A DNA stretch of 64,000 nucleotides from NCBI RefSeq assembly GCF_014656475.1, contig NZ_BNCM01000015.1, positions 1 through 64,000 on the forward strand. The letters run 5' to 3'. This DNA comes from Sinomonas cellulolyticus (GTDB lineage: Bacteria; Actinomycetota; Actinomycetes; Actinomycetales; Micrococcaceae). Shown piece by piece: positions 1-7,863 of this stretch (positions within the stretch are counted from its first letter, which is position 1; every line of letters begins with the position of its first letter). The notes below the pieces were generated by a model that saw only the letters and a list, made by a program, of their open reading frames with translations, did no database searches and was not told the DNA's origin. Position numbers and translations under genes: made by a program.

Positions 1-855
1 ACCCACCCGGACGTGGACGCCATCTCGTTCGTCGGCTCGACCCCGATCGCGAAGTACGTCCACGAGACCGCCACCGCGCACGGCAAGCGCGTCCAGGCCC
101 TGGGCGGGGCGAAGAACCACGCGATCATCCTCCCGGACGCGGACATGGACAACGCCGCGGACCACCTCTCCGCGGCCGCGTTCGGCTCCGCGGGGGAGCG
201 GTGCATGGCCATCTCGGTCGCCGTCGCGGTCGGGGAGGCCGCCGACGCGATCGTGGGCAGGGTCGCCGAGCGGGCGCAGGCGGTCAAGGTCGCCGAGGGC
301 ACCGACCCGGACGCGGAGATGGGCCCGATCATCACCGCCGCCTCCAAGGAGCGGATGAAGGGCATCGTGACCGCAGCCGCCGAGGCCGGGGCGGAGCTGG
401 TCGTGGACGGGCGGGAGTTCACCGTGGCCGGGAAGGAGGGCGGGAACTGGTTCGGGCCCACCGTGATCGACCAGGTCGGCACCGGCATGGACGCCTACAC
501 CGAGGAGATCTTCGGCCCCGTCCTCTCCGTGGTCCGGGTCGAAACCGTGGAGGAGGCCATCGAGCTGATCAACTCCAACCCCTACGGCAACGGCACCGCG
601 ATCTTCACCTCCTCCGGCTCCAACGCGCGCAAGTTCCACCGCGGGGTGCACGTGGGCATGATCGGGGTCAACGTCCCCATCCCCGTCCCCGTCGCCTACC
701 ACTCCTTCGGCGGCTGGAAGAACTCCCTCTTCGGCGACAAGCACATCTACGGCGAAGAAGGCGTCGCGTTCTACACCCGCGCCAAGGTCATCACCCAGCG
801 CTGGCCCGAACCCACCCACGCCTCCGGCGCCTCCTACAACTTCCCCTCCAACTGA
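1..855 (+). CDS. iolA: Methylmalonate-semialdehyde dehydrogenase (CoA-acylating), C-terminal part
   Basis: Partial gene: the reading frame is open from base 1 and its start lies outside the window. About 284 residues are visible, against roughly 490-500 for the family. It shows the aldehyde dehydrogenase fold with GGAKNH at about residues 36-41, the active-site motif GSAGERCMA with the catalytic Cys at visible residue 68, and EEIFGPVL near residue 168. GGAKNH and the ERCMA context are typical of the CoA-dependent IolA/MmsA branch, which converts malonate or methylmalonate semialdehyde to acetyl- or propionyl-CoA with NAD and CoA. This is the last step of myo-inositol breakdown and also a valine step. 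It lies 23 bp before a TIM-barrel gene and iolG in the same direction, so the inositol role (IolA) is more likely than valine-only MmsA. Confidence 0.93.
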   Translation, partial: THPDVDAISFVGSTPIAKYVHETATAHGKRVQALGGAKNHAIILPDADMDNAADHLSAAAFGSAGERCMAISVAVAVGEAADAIVGRVAERAQAVKVAEGTDPDAEMGPIITAASKERMKGIVTAAAEAGAELVVDGREFTVAGKEGGNWFGPTVIDQVGTGMDAYTEEIFGPVLSVVRVETVEEAIELINSNPYGNGTAIFTSSGSNARKFHRGVHVGMIGVNVPIPVPVAYHSFGGWKNSLFGDKHIYGEEGVAFYTRAKVITQRWPEPTHASGASYNFPSN

Positions 856-878
856 GCGCAGCCACACGGAGCAGAGAC

Positions 879-1802
879 ATGACTGAGAACAAGCTCATCA
901 TCGGCACGGCCCCCGACTCGTGGGGCGTCTGGTTCGCCGACGACCCGAAGCAGACCCCGTGGGAGCGCTTCCTCGACGAGGTGGTCGAGTCGGGCTACAA
1001 GTGGATCGAGCTCGGCCCCTACGGCTACCTCCCCACCGACCCGTCCCGCCTCGCCGACGAGCTCGCGGCCCGTGACCTCAAGGTCTCGGCAGGCACGGTG
1101 TTCACCGCGTTCCACCGCGGCGGACGGCCGGGCGACGCGGCGTTCGAGGAGGCCTGGGAGCCGGCCCGGCGCGTGGCCGAGCTGACTGCGGCGATCGGTG
1201 GCGAGCACATCGTCGTCATCCCCGCCATGTGGCGCGACGACGTCACGGGGGAGGCCCTCGAGAACCAGGTCCTCTCCTCCGAGCAGTGGGACTCGCTCTT
1301 CACTGGCCATGACGAGCTGGGACGCCGGCTGTCGGAGCAGTTCGGGCTCGCGCAGCAGTTCCACTCGCACGCCGACTCGCACGTGCTCACGCAGGACGAC
1401 ATCGAGACGCTGCTGAAGAACACCGACCCGGCGCTGCTGAACCTGTGCCTCGACACGGGCCACGCCGAGTACGGCGGCGCGAGCAGCGTGGACCTCATCC
1501 GCAAGTATCCCGAGCGCATCGGCTACCTGCACCTCAAGCAGGTCGACCCGGGCGTCATGGAGCGCGTGCGCGCCGAGAACCTCACCTTCGCCGCCGCCAA
1601 CACGGCCGGCGTCATGACCGAACCCCCCGGCGGCCTGCCGGACCTGCGCGAGGTCATCGAGGAGGTCGAGAAGCTCGCCCGCCCGATCTTCGGCATCGTC
1701 GAGCAGGACATGTACCCCGTCGCGTTCGACGTGCCGATGCCGATCGCCAAGCGCACCCGCAACTACCTCCTCTCGTGCGGCTCCCGCACGCGCGTCTCCT
1801 GA
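879..1802 (+). CDS. Inosose dehydratase-like sugar phosphate isomerase/epimerase (TIM barrel)
   Basis: A 307-residue AP-endonuclease-2/xylose-isomerase-like TIM barrel. The N-terminus GTAPDSWGVWF is typical of the IolE-like protein in actinobacterial inositol operons. Candidate metal and catalytic positions lie on successive strands: FHSHADSH, CLDTGHAEYGG, GYLHLKQVD and GIVEQD near the C-terminus, matching the Glu/Asp/His/Glu pattern of the family. It probably dehydrates scyllo-inosose (2-keto-myo-inositol) to a diketone, or isomerises a related keto-sugar. It sits between iolA and iolG. The ATG at 879 follows GGAGCAGAG. A longer open frame upstream overlaps iolA and is rejected. Exact substrate is inferred from context; 'TIM-barrel isomerase of the iol operon' is the safe call. 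Confidence 0.85.
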   Translation: MTENKLIIGTAPDSWGVWFADDPKQTPWERFLDEVVESGYKWIELGPYGYLPTDPSRLADELAARDLKVSAGTVFTAFHRGGRPGDAAFEEAWEPARRVAELTAAIGGEHIVVIPAMWRDDVTGEALENQVLSSEQWDSLFTGHDELGRRLSEQFGLAQQFHSHADSHVLTQDDIETLLKNTDPALLNLCLDTGHAEYGGASSVDLIRKYPERIGYLHLKQVDPGVMERVRAENLTFAAANTAGVMTEPPGGLPDLREVIEEVEKLARPIFGIVEQDMYPVAFDVPMPIAKRTRNYLLSCGSRTRVS

Positions 1803-1829
1803 CGCGAGCACTCCCGAAAGGAACCCTCC

Positions 1830-2867
1830 ATGGCTGAGAACCTGCGCGTCGCCGTCATCGGCGCCGGCCGCATGGGCGCGGACCACATCCAGCGCCTCCA
1901 CACGCGCATCCACGGCGCCGAGGTGGCCGCCGTCATCGACATCGACTTGGACCGGGCCAAGGCAGCGATCGCGGACATCCCCGGCGCTCAGGCGTTCGCG
2001 ACCGCCGCCGAGGCCTACCGCGCCGGCGGCATCAACGCCGCCGTGATCGCGACCCCCGGCTTCCTCCACGAGCAGGCGCTCCTCGAGGCCCTCGAGCTCG
2101 ACCTCCCGATCCTGTGCGAGAAGCCGCTCACTCCCGACGCGGCGTCGGCCTGGAAGGTCGTCGAGGCGGAGCAGAAGCTGGGCCGCAAGCGCATCCAGGT
2201 GGGGTTCATGCGCCGGTTCGACGCCGAGTATGCGCAGCTGGGCGGGCTGGTCCGTTCGGGCGAGCTCGGCGAGCTGCTCATGCTGCACTGCCGGCACCGC
2301 AATCCGGACACCCCAGCGGGCTTCACGAACGAGATGCTCATCAACGACTCCGTGGTCCACGAGTTCGACGTGATCCGTTACCTCACCGGCGAGGAGATCA
2401 CCTCCGTACAGGTCCGCCTCGGCAAGGCCTCCTCGAAGGCCCCGGCGGGCCAGCACGATCCGCAGCACGTCCTCATCCAGACCGAGTCCGGGGTTCTCGC
2501 CGACGTGGAGATCTTCGTCAACGCGCAGTTCGGCTACGAGGTCGCGACGCAGGCGGCGTTCGAGGACGGCATTGTGGACATCGGCCGCGACGCCGGCGCC
2601 TACCTGCGGCGCGCCGGCCGGTGGGGGGGCGCCGTGACGCCGAGCTTCATCGAGCGCTTCGGCGCGGCGTACGACGTCGAGGTCCAGACCTGGGTCGACG
2701 CCGCCCTCCGCGGCGAGATCGGCGGCCCCTCGGCCTGGGACGGCTACGCGACGGCGGCGTGCTGCGAGGCCGGCGTCGAGGCGCAGAAGACCGGGGAGAA
2801 GGTCGCGGTGGCCCTGAACGAGAAGCCCGCACTGTACGGCGCTGCGGCCGGGGGAGCGGCACAGTGA
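1830..2867 (+). CDS. iolG: Inositol 2-dehydrogenase (Gfo/Idh/MocA family)
   Basis: A 345-residue NAD(P)-dependent dehydrogenase. The Rossmann motif GAGRMG is at residues 11-16 and the EKP motif at 97-99. The active-site triad seen in Bacillus inositol dehydrogenase (Lys, Asp, His) is complete here as K98, D173 and H177, within DSVVHEFD. The protein would oxidise the axial hydroxyl of myo-inositol to 2-keto-myo-inositol in the cytoplasm, feeding the adjacent dehydratase-like protein. The ATG has the Shine-Dalgarno GAAAGGA just upstream. The stop overlaps the next gene's GTG by 4 bp, indicating translational coupling. It is the best inositol dehydrogenase candidate of six family members in this window, because it is embedded between iolA and the other core iol genes. 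Confidence 0.9.
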   Translation: MAENLRVAVIGAGRMGADHIQRLHTRIHGAEVAAVIDIDLDRAKAAIADIPGAQAFATAAEAYRAGGINAAVIATPGFLHEQALLEALELDLPILCEKPLTPDAASAWKVVEAEQKLGRKRIQVGFMRRFDAEYAQLGGLVRSGELGELLMLHCRHRNPDTPAGFTNEMLINDSVVHEFDVIRYLTGEEITSVQVRLGKASSKAPAGQHDPQHVLIQTESGVLADVEIFVNAQFGYEVATQAAFEDGIVDIGRDAGAYLRRAGRWGGAVTPSFIERFGAAYDVEVQTWVDAALRGEIGGPSAWDGYATAACCEAGVEAQKTGEKVAVALNEKPALYGAAAGGAAQ

Positions 2868-3751
2868 AGCTCGCCCTGGACCCCACCCCGTTCCACTCGA
2901 CCCACTCGCTGCTCGAGTTCCCGGCGCTCGCCGCGGAGCTCGGGTACGGGTACCTCCAGCTGACCCCGCACCGGGACATGATCCCGTTCTTCACGCACCC
3001 CAAGGCCGACGACGAGCTCGTGCGCGAGTTCCGCAAGGCGTGCGCGGACGCGGGAGTGGAGGTCGCCTCGGTGCTGCCCGTGCTCCGCTGGTCCGGGCCG
3101 GACGAGGCGGCCCGCGAGGCCGCCGTGCGGTACTGGAAGCGCGCCATCCAGATCACGGTGGACCTCGGCTGCGCCCAGATGAACACGGAGTTCTCGGGCA
3201 GGCCGGAGCAGCCGGAGGAGTCCGAGGCCTGCTTCTACAAGTCCATGGAGGAGCTCCTGCCGATCATCGAGCGCGAGGGCATCCACGTCGCGATCGATCC
3301 GCACCCCGACGACTTCGTCGAGGAGGGCCTCGCAGCGCTGCGGGTGATCCGCGGCCTCAACTCGCCCAATGTCGGCATGGTCTACGTCGCCTCGCACACC
3401 TTCCACATGAAGGACTCGCCGCTGGAGATCATGCGGGCCGCGGGGGAGCGGATCCGCGTGGTCCACGTCTCCGACACGATGGACCACCATGCCTCCCACG
3501 GGCTGCGGTACATCACCAACCCGCCCGGCAACGCCGTCCGCGTGCACCAGCACCTCAAGATCGGGGACGGCGACGTGAACTTCGACGAGTTCTTCGCCGG
3601 CCTCGGTGAGATCGGCTTCCTCGACCGCGACGACACCGTCATGGTCTCTTCGGTCTTCGCCGAGGATGAGAACGCGACCGAGGCCTCCCGCTACCAGCTC
3701 GAGCAGATGAAGGACCGTACCGAGAAGGTCCGGGGGGCGGCCGGCGCCTGA
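2864..3751 (+). CDS. IolH-like TIM-barrel isomerase/epimerase
   Basis: A 295-residue sugar phosphate isomerase/epimerase-fold protein. Strand-end motifs include MNTEFSG, HVAIDPHPDDF and VVHVSDTMDHH, which supply Glu, Asp and His residues expected to bind a divalent metal. Length and operon position fit IolH, an accessory protein of inositol catabolism whose reaction is not firmly established. The GTG start at 2864 overlaps the iolG stop codon (GTGA). A perfect 13-bp hairpin 40 bp downstream closes the transcription unit. The four TIM barrels in this locus are divergent from each other, so functional equivalence should not be assumed. Confidence 0.82.
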   Translation: MKLALDPTPFHSTHSLLEFPALAAELGYGYLQLTPHRDMIPFFTHPKADDELVREFRKACADAGVEVASVLPVLRWSGPDEAAREAAVRYWKRAIQITVDLGCAQMNTEFSGRPEQPEESEACFYKSMEELLPIIEREGIHVAIDPHPDDFVEEGLAALRVIRGLNSPNVGMVYVASHTFHMKDSPLEIMRAAGERIRVVHVSDTMDHHASHGLRYITNPPGNAVRVHQHLKIGDGDVNFDEFFAGLGEIGFLDRDDTVMVSSVFAEDENATEASRYQLEQMKDRTEKVRGAAGA

Positions 3752-3788
3752 GCCGTCGCGGTTCCCCCGCCACACGACGTACACCGAC

Positions 3789-3819
3789 GAGCCGCCAGAC
3801 CTCACGGGTCTGGCGGCTC
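3789..3819 (+). terminator. Terminator hairpin after the iol operon
   Basis: Perfect 13-bp inverted repeat: GAGCCGCCAGACC pairs with GGTCTGGCGGCTC around a 5-base loop. It lies 38 bp after the IolH-like gene. No long T-run follows, as is common in actinobacteria. Confidence 0.7.
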
Positions 3820-3920
3820 GCTGTGTTGCACCTTGGACACGGTGAGGACTGCTCCGGTTGGCCCGGCAGGGGGCGGGGTATGCCTCCGGGTGACGCAGCG
3901 CGCGTCGGACGGAGGATGAG

Positions 3921-4805
3921 ATGGACACCAGGAAACTACTCGGCGTAGGTATGGCGGGAACCGCCGCACTTGTGCTGGCGGCGTGCTCGGGCGGCAGCAG
4001 TTCGCCGTCGGCGTCGCCCAGCGGCTCAGCGAGCGGATCGGCCAGCGCGAGCGCCAAGGTCTACTCGGACAATGACCTGCGCAGCATGGTCTCGGGCCTG
4101 AAGGACTCTGACGGCAACGAGCTGAAGCTGTACTCGAAGGAGCAGGTGAACCAGGGCAAGGACCTCGGCAAGATCCTGCTCGGCACGGCCACCGTGGACC
4201 CGAGCGACTGCAAGTCCATCGCGACGGCTGGGCTCGTGGACAGCGTGGACAGCGGCTCGGTGGCAGTGGCGATCTCGGACAGCCAGAAGCCGCGCACGGT
4301 CTCGGCGCAGTCAGGCTCCCAGGGCCCCGACTCACAGCAGGTCCTGAAGAACATCGAGAGCAAGATGAGCAGCTGCTCGAAGTTCACCGTCTCGGTGCTC
4401 GGGCAGAAGGTGACCGTGGAGAGCAAGCAGCTCCAGGCCAAGACCGATGCTGCCGAGACCTTCGGCACAACCAGCACCCGCGGCGGCAACAGCTCGGACA
4501 TGCTCATGCAGGTCTCGGGTGCCCAGGGCCGCCTGCTCGTGGTGGCGACCAAGAGCGGCGGCAACCTCGGCGACAGCGACCAGTCCGAACTCGAGGGCCT
4601 CGTGAACGACGTGCTGCACAAGGCCAGCGGCTCCTCGTCCACGAGCACGTCCTCCGGGACCTCGAGCCCGTCGTCGACGTCCAGCTCCACGTCGTCGATG
4701 TCCAGCTCGACCTCGTCGAGCACTTCGGGCTCGTCCACCGGCTCGGGATCCTCGGGCATGTCCAGCTCGACCGCGTCGTCGAGCGCGAGCTCCTCGGGCT
4801 ACTAG
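3921..4805 (+). CDS. Lipoprotein with Ser/Thr-rich C-terminal tail, unknown function
   Basis: A 294-residue exported protein. The signal peptide ends in the lipobox LAAC, with the lipidated Cys at residue 22, followed by a Ser/Gly/Ala linker. The middle (about residues 50-215) is a soluble domain of mixed polarity with no motif I recognise. The last 70 or so residues are almost pure Ser/Thr/Gly. This tail is encoded by repetitive agc/tcc/tcg codons and may be a flexible wall-spanning or glycosylated segment. It sits as an insertion between iol genes on both sides and has no evident link to inositol use. Its TAG stop overlaps the stop codon of the convergent iolB. Confidence 0.75.
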   Translation: MDTRKLLGVGMAGTAALVLAACSGGSSSPSASPSGSASGSASASAKVYSDNDLRSMVSGLKDSDGNELKLYSKEQVNQGKDLGKILLGTATVDPSDCKSIATAGLVDSVDSGSVAVAISDSQKPRTVSAQSGSQGPDSQQVLKNIESKMSSCSKFTVSVLGQKVTVESKQLQAKTDAAETFGTTSTRGGNSSDMLMQVSGAQGRLLVVATKSGGNLGDSDQSELEGLVNDVLHKASGSSSTSTSSGTSSPSSTSSSTSSMSSSTSSSTSGSSTGSGSSGMSSSTASSSASSSGY

Positions 4806-5710
4806 GCCGTGAAGGGCAGGCGTGGGTCGACCTGCTGGGAGTCCCACGTCGAACGGATCCAGCCGTGGTGCGGGTCGTCGCTGATCAGCCACTCCCGCAC
4901 CCGGCCGGCCCCGGCCATGACGTTCAGGTAGTACAGGTCGTAGCCGGGGGCCGCCATGGCGGGGCCGTGCCAGCCATACGGTACGAGCACGACGTCGCCC
5001 GTGCGCACCTCGGCATTGACGTCGATGGGCCGGGTGTCCGAGGCGTATACCCGGGCGTACCCGACCGGGTCCTGGCCCGCGGGAGCCCCGGCCGCCTCGA
5101 CCGGCGAGCCGGGCGCGAGCCGGGTCTCGAAGTAGTAGATCTCCTCGAGGGAGGTCTCGCCCTCCTTCTCCTCGTCGTGCTTGTGGGGCGGGTACGAGGA
5201 CCAGTTGCCGGCGGGCGTGATGACCTCGCACACGATGAACCGGTCCGCCTCCAGCGCCGCCGGCGTGCCGAAGTTGTGCACCTGGCGCGAGCAGCTCCCC
5301 GCCCCCCGCAGCTCCACCGGGGTCTCCTCGGCCCGGACCAGCCGCGTGGGGTACGAGGCCTTGGCCGGGGCGAGGGCGACGGCGACCCGGCCGCCGTCGC
5401 GCGTGCGGATCTCCACCGCGTGGCCCATACCCGTGTACAGCACGTCGCTCGGGCCCGCGAAGACCGAGGCGCGGCCGCGCAGGGAGTGGGACTCGCCGTC
5501 GACCGTCACCTCGAAGGCGCCCTCCAGCGGGACGATGATGCGCTCCTCGTGCGCAGCGTCGAGCGAGACCGAGGCGCCCGGGGCGAGCTCGGCGACCTTG
5601 AGCCCCGTGTGCGCCCAGCCCTCGACCGCGAGGCTGCTGTCGTGCGCGCCGAGGGAGACCTGCCAGTCCCCGTCCTCGGCCGAACCGAGGGGGTAGACCC
5701 AATCCGTCAT
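4802..5710 (-). CDS. iolB: 5-deoxy-glucuronate isomerase
   Basis: A 302-residue bicupin of the IolB family (usual length about 270-300). It isomerises 5-deoxy-D-glucuronate to 5-dehydro-2-deoxy-D-gluconate, the step before IolC phosphorylation. The metal-site cluster PPHKHDEE is at residues 174-181, with EEIYYFE following near 189-195 and PYGWHGP further on; these are the His/Glu ligands of the C-terminal cupin. The ATG at 5710 follows GAAAGGAATAGC. It lies 38 bp downstream of the GntR gene on the same strand, so the two are probably cotranscribed. Its stop overlaps the convergent lipoprotein's stop, leaving no room for a terminator between them. Confidence 0.93.
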   Translation of the reverse strand: MTDWVYPLGSAEDGDWQVSLGAHDSSLAVEGWAHTGLKVAELAPGASVSLDAAHEERIIVPLEGAFEVTVDGESHSLRGRASVFAGPSDVLYTGMGHAVEIRTRDGGRVAVALAPAKASYPTRLVRAEETPVELRGAGSCSRQVHNFGTPAALEADRFIVCEVITPAGNWSSYPPHKHDEEKEGETSLEEIYYFETRLAPGSPVEAAGAPAGQDPVGYARVYASDTRPIDVNAEVRTGDVVLVPYGWHGPAMAAPGYDLYYLNVMAGAGRVREWLISDDPHHGWIRSTWDSQQVDPRLPFTA

Positions 5711-5748
5711 GCTATTCCTTTCGTCGGGGCGGTCAGCGCTGGCCGTGC

Positions 5749-6489
5749 CTAGCGCTGGACCAACGTCATCTCGAAGCTGTACGAGTCGGCGCGGTACACG
5801 TGCCGGCCGGTCTCGACGCTGCGGCCGGTATCGTCGACGGCCGTGCGCTCCATGGTCACGAGCGCCGACCCGGGCGCGACCCCGAGCAGGTCGGCCTGGT
5901 ACTCGTCCGCCACCGCGGCGCCGATGCGCTGGTTGGCGAGACGGAAGTTGACCCCGGCGTCGCGCAGCATCTGGTACATTCCGTGCTCCTTCAGCCCGCC
6001 TTCGGTGAGCTCTGCGACGTCGTCGCGCACCCAGTTCTCCATGAGCGCGAGTGGCTTCTCGTCCACCGAGCGGAGGCGGGTAAAGTGGTAGATCCCGACG
6101 CCGGAAGGAAGCTGGAGCGTCTCCGCTATGTCCGGCTCGGCGGGGCCGTGACGGAAGTTGAGCACCTGGGTGGTCGGCTTCTTGCCGCCGCTCGCGAGGT
6201 CGTCGAAGAGGCTGGAGAGCTCGAGGTGACGGCGCACCTGGCTCGCCACCACCTGCGTGCCCACGCCTCGCTTGCGGACGAGCAGGCCCGCGCGGACGAG
6301 CTCGTCCATGGCCTTGCGCATGGTGGGTCGGGACAGGTTCAGCTGGGCGGCGAGGTCGATCTCGTTCTCGAGCTTCGAGCCGGGCTCGAGGGCGCCGCTG
6401 CGGATCATCGCCTCGATGCCCTGCACCACCTGGTGGTACAGGGGGACCGGGGACGAACGGTCGATCGCGATGTTGAGGGTTGCTGCCAT
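5749..6489 (-). CDS. GntR/HutC-family transcriptional regulator with UTRA domain (candidate inositol regulator)
   Basis: A 246-residue regulator. Residues 13-77 form a GntR winged helix (PLYHQVVQGI through KRGVGTQVV) and about residues 95-240 form a UTRA effector domain. The ATG at 6489 was chosen because AAGGAGGGG lies 5 bases before it; upstream in-frame codons lack a ribosome site. It is cotranscribed with iolB and divergent from the ABC importer. Corynebacterium IolR is also a GntR-type repressor of inositol genes, so this is the natural candidate for binding the shared TTGnCAGGACAAA boxes found here. A related box (6549-6561) lies about 60 bp before its own start, consistent with autoregulation. 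The ligand is unknown. Confidence 0.87.
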   Translation of the reverse strand: MAATLNIAIDRSSPVPLYHQVVQGIEAMIRSGALEPGSKLENEIDLAAQLNLSRPTMRKAMDELVRAGLLVRKRGVGTQVVASQVRRHLELSSLFDDLASGGKKPTTQVLNFRHGPAEPDIAETLQLPSGVGIYHFTRLRSVDEKPLALMENWVRDDVAELTEGGLKEHGMYQMLRDAGVNFRLANQRIGAAVADEYQADLLGVAPGSALVTMERTAVDDTGRSVETGRHVYRADSYSFEMTLVQR

Positions 6490-6807
6490 GACCCCTCCTT
6501 GGGTCCAGGCTTCCGGGGCGCTGCGCGGGGCCCTGTCCGCATGTTTGTTTGATAGGACAAAATCTCCGTCTTGATCGTAGCACTGCCTGCCGCACGATGT
6601 CAGCCTTCTTCCGCGGCAGTCCGGTCCAAGGTGTATGTCATGGAGGCGTGACAAATAGCGCGTGCCGTCCGCAAGGTGCGAGGCAATTAGTGCTTATGTG
6701 TAGACAAACTATTGACATGTGTGAAGTGAATCACCCAAGATCAAGCCAAGGCCCACGAGCCGCGGCGGAACGTCAGCGGCAGGGCCACGGATCGAAGGAG
6801 ATTCCCC
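6490..6807. promoter_or_regulatory. Divergent regulatory region between gntR-iolB and the ABC importer
   Basis: A 318-bp gene-free stretch, less GC-rich than its surroundings. It contains the box TTGATAGGACAAA at 6549-6561 facing gntR and a half-palindrome TGTGTAGACA near 6697-6706. A TTGACA -35-like hexamer lies at 6712-6717, with CAAGAT about 18 bp on as a possible -10 for the importer. The box assignments are mine by comparison with the sites at 9952, 13165 and 22048. Confidence 0.5.
6549..6561. promoter_or_regulatory. Candidate IolR-type operator upstream of gntR
   Basis: TTGATAGGACAAA. Its reverse strand contains TGTCCTATCA, a 9/10 match to the KGWCHTRACA motif reported for Corynebacterium IolR (from memory). 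It is one of four near-identical boxes in this locus. Confidence 0.45.
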
Positions 6808-7797
6808 GTGACGAAGTACTCGTGGCGCCGCGCAGCAGTCGCAGCGCTCGCCGTCCCGATGCTCGCCCTCGCCGCGTGCTCCGCCGGCGGCAAGCAGGCC
6901 ACTGACACCAGCGCCGGCGGCGGCCAGGCTGTCTCGACGCCGAGAATCAAGGTTGCGCTCATCACCCACGCCGCGGCGGGCGACACGTTCTGGGACATCG
7001 TGCGCAAGGGCGCCGAGGAGGCCGCGGCCAAGGACAACGTCGACCTCCAGTACCTCAATGACCCCGAGGCCGGTCGTCAGGCCCAGCTCGTCCAGCAGGC
7101 CATCGACCAGAAGGTGGACGGCATCGCCGTCACGCTCGCGACGCCGGACGCCCTCAAGGACGTCGTCAAGAAGGCCACCGATGCGGGCATTCCGGTGGTG
7201 AGCCTCAATGCCGGCGAGGACGTCTCCGCTCAGCTGGGCGCCTTCACCCACTTCGGCTCCAACGAGAAGCTCGCCGGCGAGGCCGTCGGCTCCAAGCTCG
7301 CCTCGGGCGGCTTCAAGCACCCCATCTGCGTCATCCAGCAGCAGGGCCACGTTGGCCTCGAGAACCGCTGCGCGGGCGTCAAGGAGAAGGTCCCCGGCAC
7401 CGAGGTGCTCTACGTCAACGGCCAGGACATGACCTCGGTGCAGTCGACCGCGACCGCCAAGCTGCAGGCCACCAAGGACGCCGACGTCATCATCGGCCTC
7501 GGCGCCCCGATCACGATCACGCTGCTCAAGTCGGTCTCCGATGCCGGCAGCGCCGCTAAGGTCGCGTCCTTCGACCTGAATGCCGAGCTCGCCCAGGACA
7601 TCGTGGACGGCAAGGTCATCTTCACGGTCGACCAGCAGCCGTGGCTCCAGGGCTACATGTCCGTGGATGCGCTCTGGCAGAACAAGCGGGGTGGATTCAA
7701 GCTGGGTGGTGGGCAGCCCGTCCTGACGGGTCCGACCATCGTCGACAAGTCCAACGCGTCCGATGTCCTCAAGTTCGCCCAGCAGGGCGTTCGCTAG
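6808..7797 (+). CDS. Sugar/polyol ABC transporter substrate-binding lipoprotein
   Basis: A 329-residue periplasmic-binding-protein type 1 family member (Peripla_BP_4, ribose/inositol class). The lipobox LAAC places the lipidated Cys at residue 24. The mature part starts VALITHAAAGDTFWDIVRKG, typical of ribose-type binding proteins, and continues with GIAVTLATPDAL and VDQQPWLQGYM. The GTG start at 6808 has GAAGGAG 7 bases upstream. It heads an importer operon divergent from gntR-iolB, so myo-inositol or another inositol stereoisomer is the likely ligand (inference). A strong hairpin separates it from the permease gene and may keep the binding protein in molar excess. Confidence 0.88.
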   Translation: MTKYSWRRAAVAALAVPMLALAACSAGGKQATDTSAGGGQAVSTPRIKVALITHAAAGDTFWDIVRKGAEEAAAKDNVDLQYLNDPEAGRQAQLVQQAIDQKVDGIAVTLATPDALKDVVKKATDAGIPVVSLNAGEDVSAQLGAFTHFGSNEKLAGEAVGSKLASGGFKHPICVIQQQGHVGLENRCAGVKEKVPGTEVLYVNGQDMTSVQSTATAKLQATKDADVIIGLGAPITITLLKSVSDAGSAAKVASFDLNAELAQDIVDGKVIFTVDQQPWLQGYMSVDALWQNKRGGFKLGGGQPVLTGPTIVDKSNASDVLKFAQQGVR

Positions 7798-7811
7798 GCC
7801 GCAGCGGTACC

Positions 7812-7842
7812 GGGCCGCGCGGCGTCGCCCGCCGCGCGGCCC
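7812..7842 (+). terminator. Intra-operon hairpin between binding protein and permease
   Basis: Perfect 13-bp GC stem (GGGCCGCGCGGCG / CGCCGCGCGGCCC) with a 5-base loop, 14 bp after the binding-protein stop and before the permease ribosome site. It probably acts as a partial terminator or 3'-end stabiliser. Confidence 0.6.
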
Positions 7843-7863
7843 ATCTACCAAGGAGCATTCCTC

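Noticed and set aside
834..2468. Long minus-strand frame opposite the inosose-dehydratase-like gene and iolG
   Set aside because: Complement-frame artefact of high GC third positions; both plus-strand genes have clear families.
4332..4660. Possible antisense gene within the Ser-rich lipoprotein
   Set aside because: The repetitive serine codons create Asp/Glu/Val-rich open frames on the other strand without starts or motifs.
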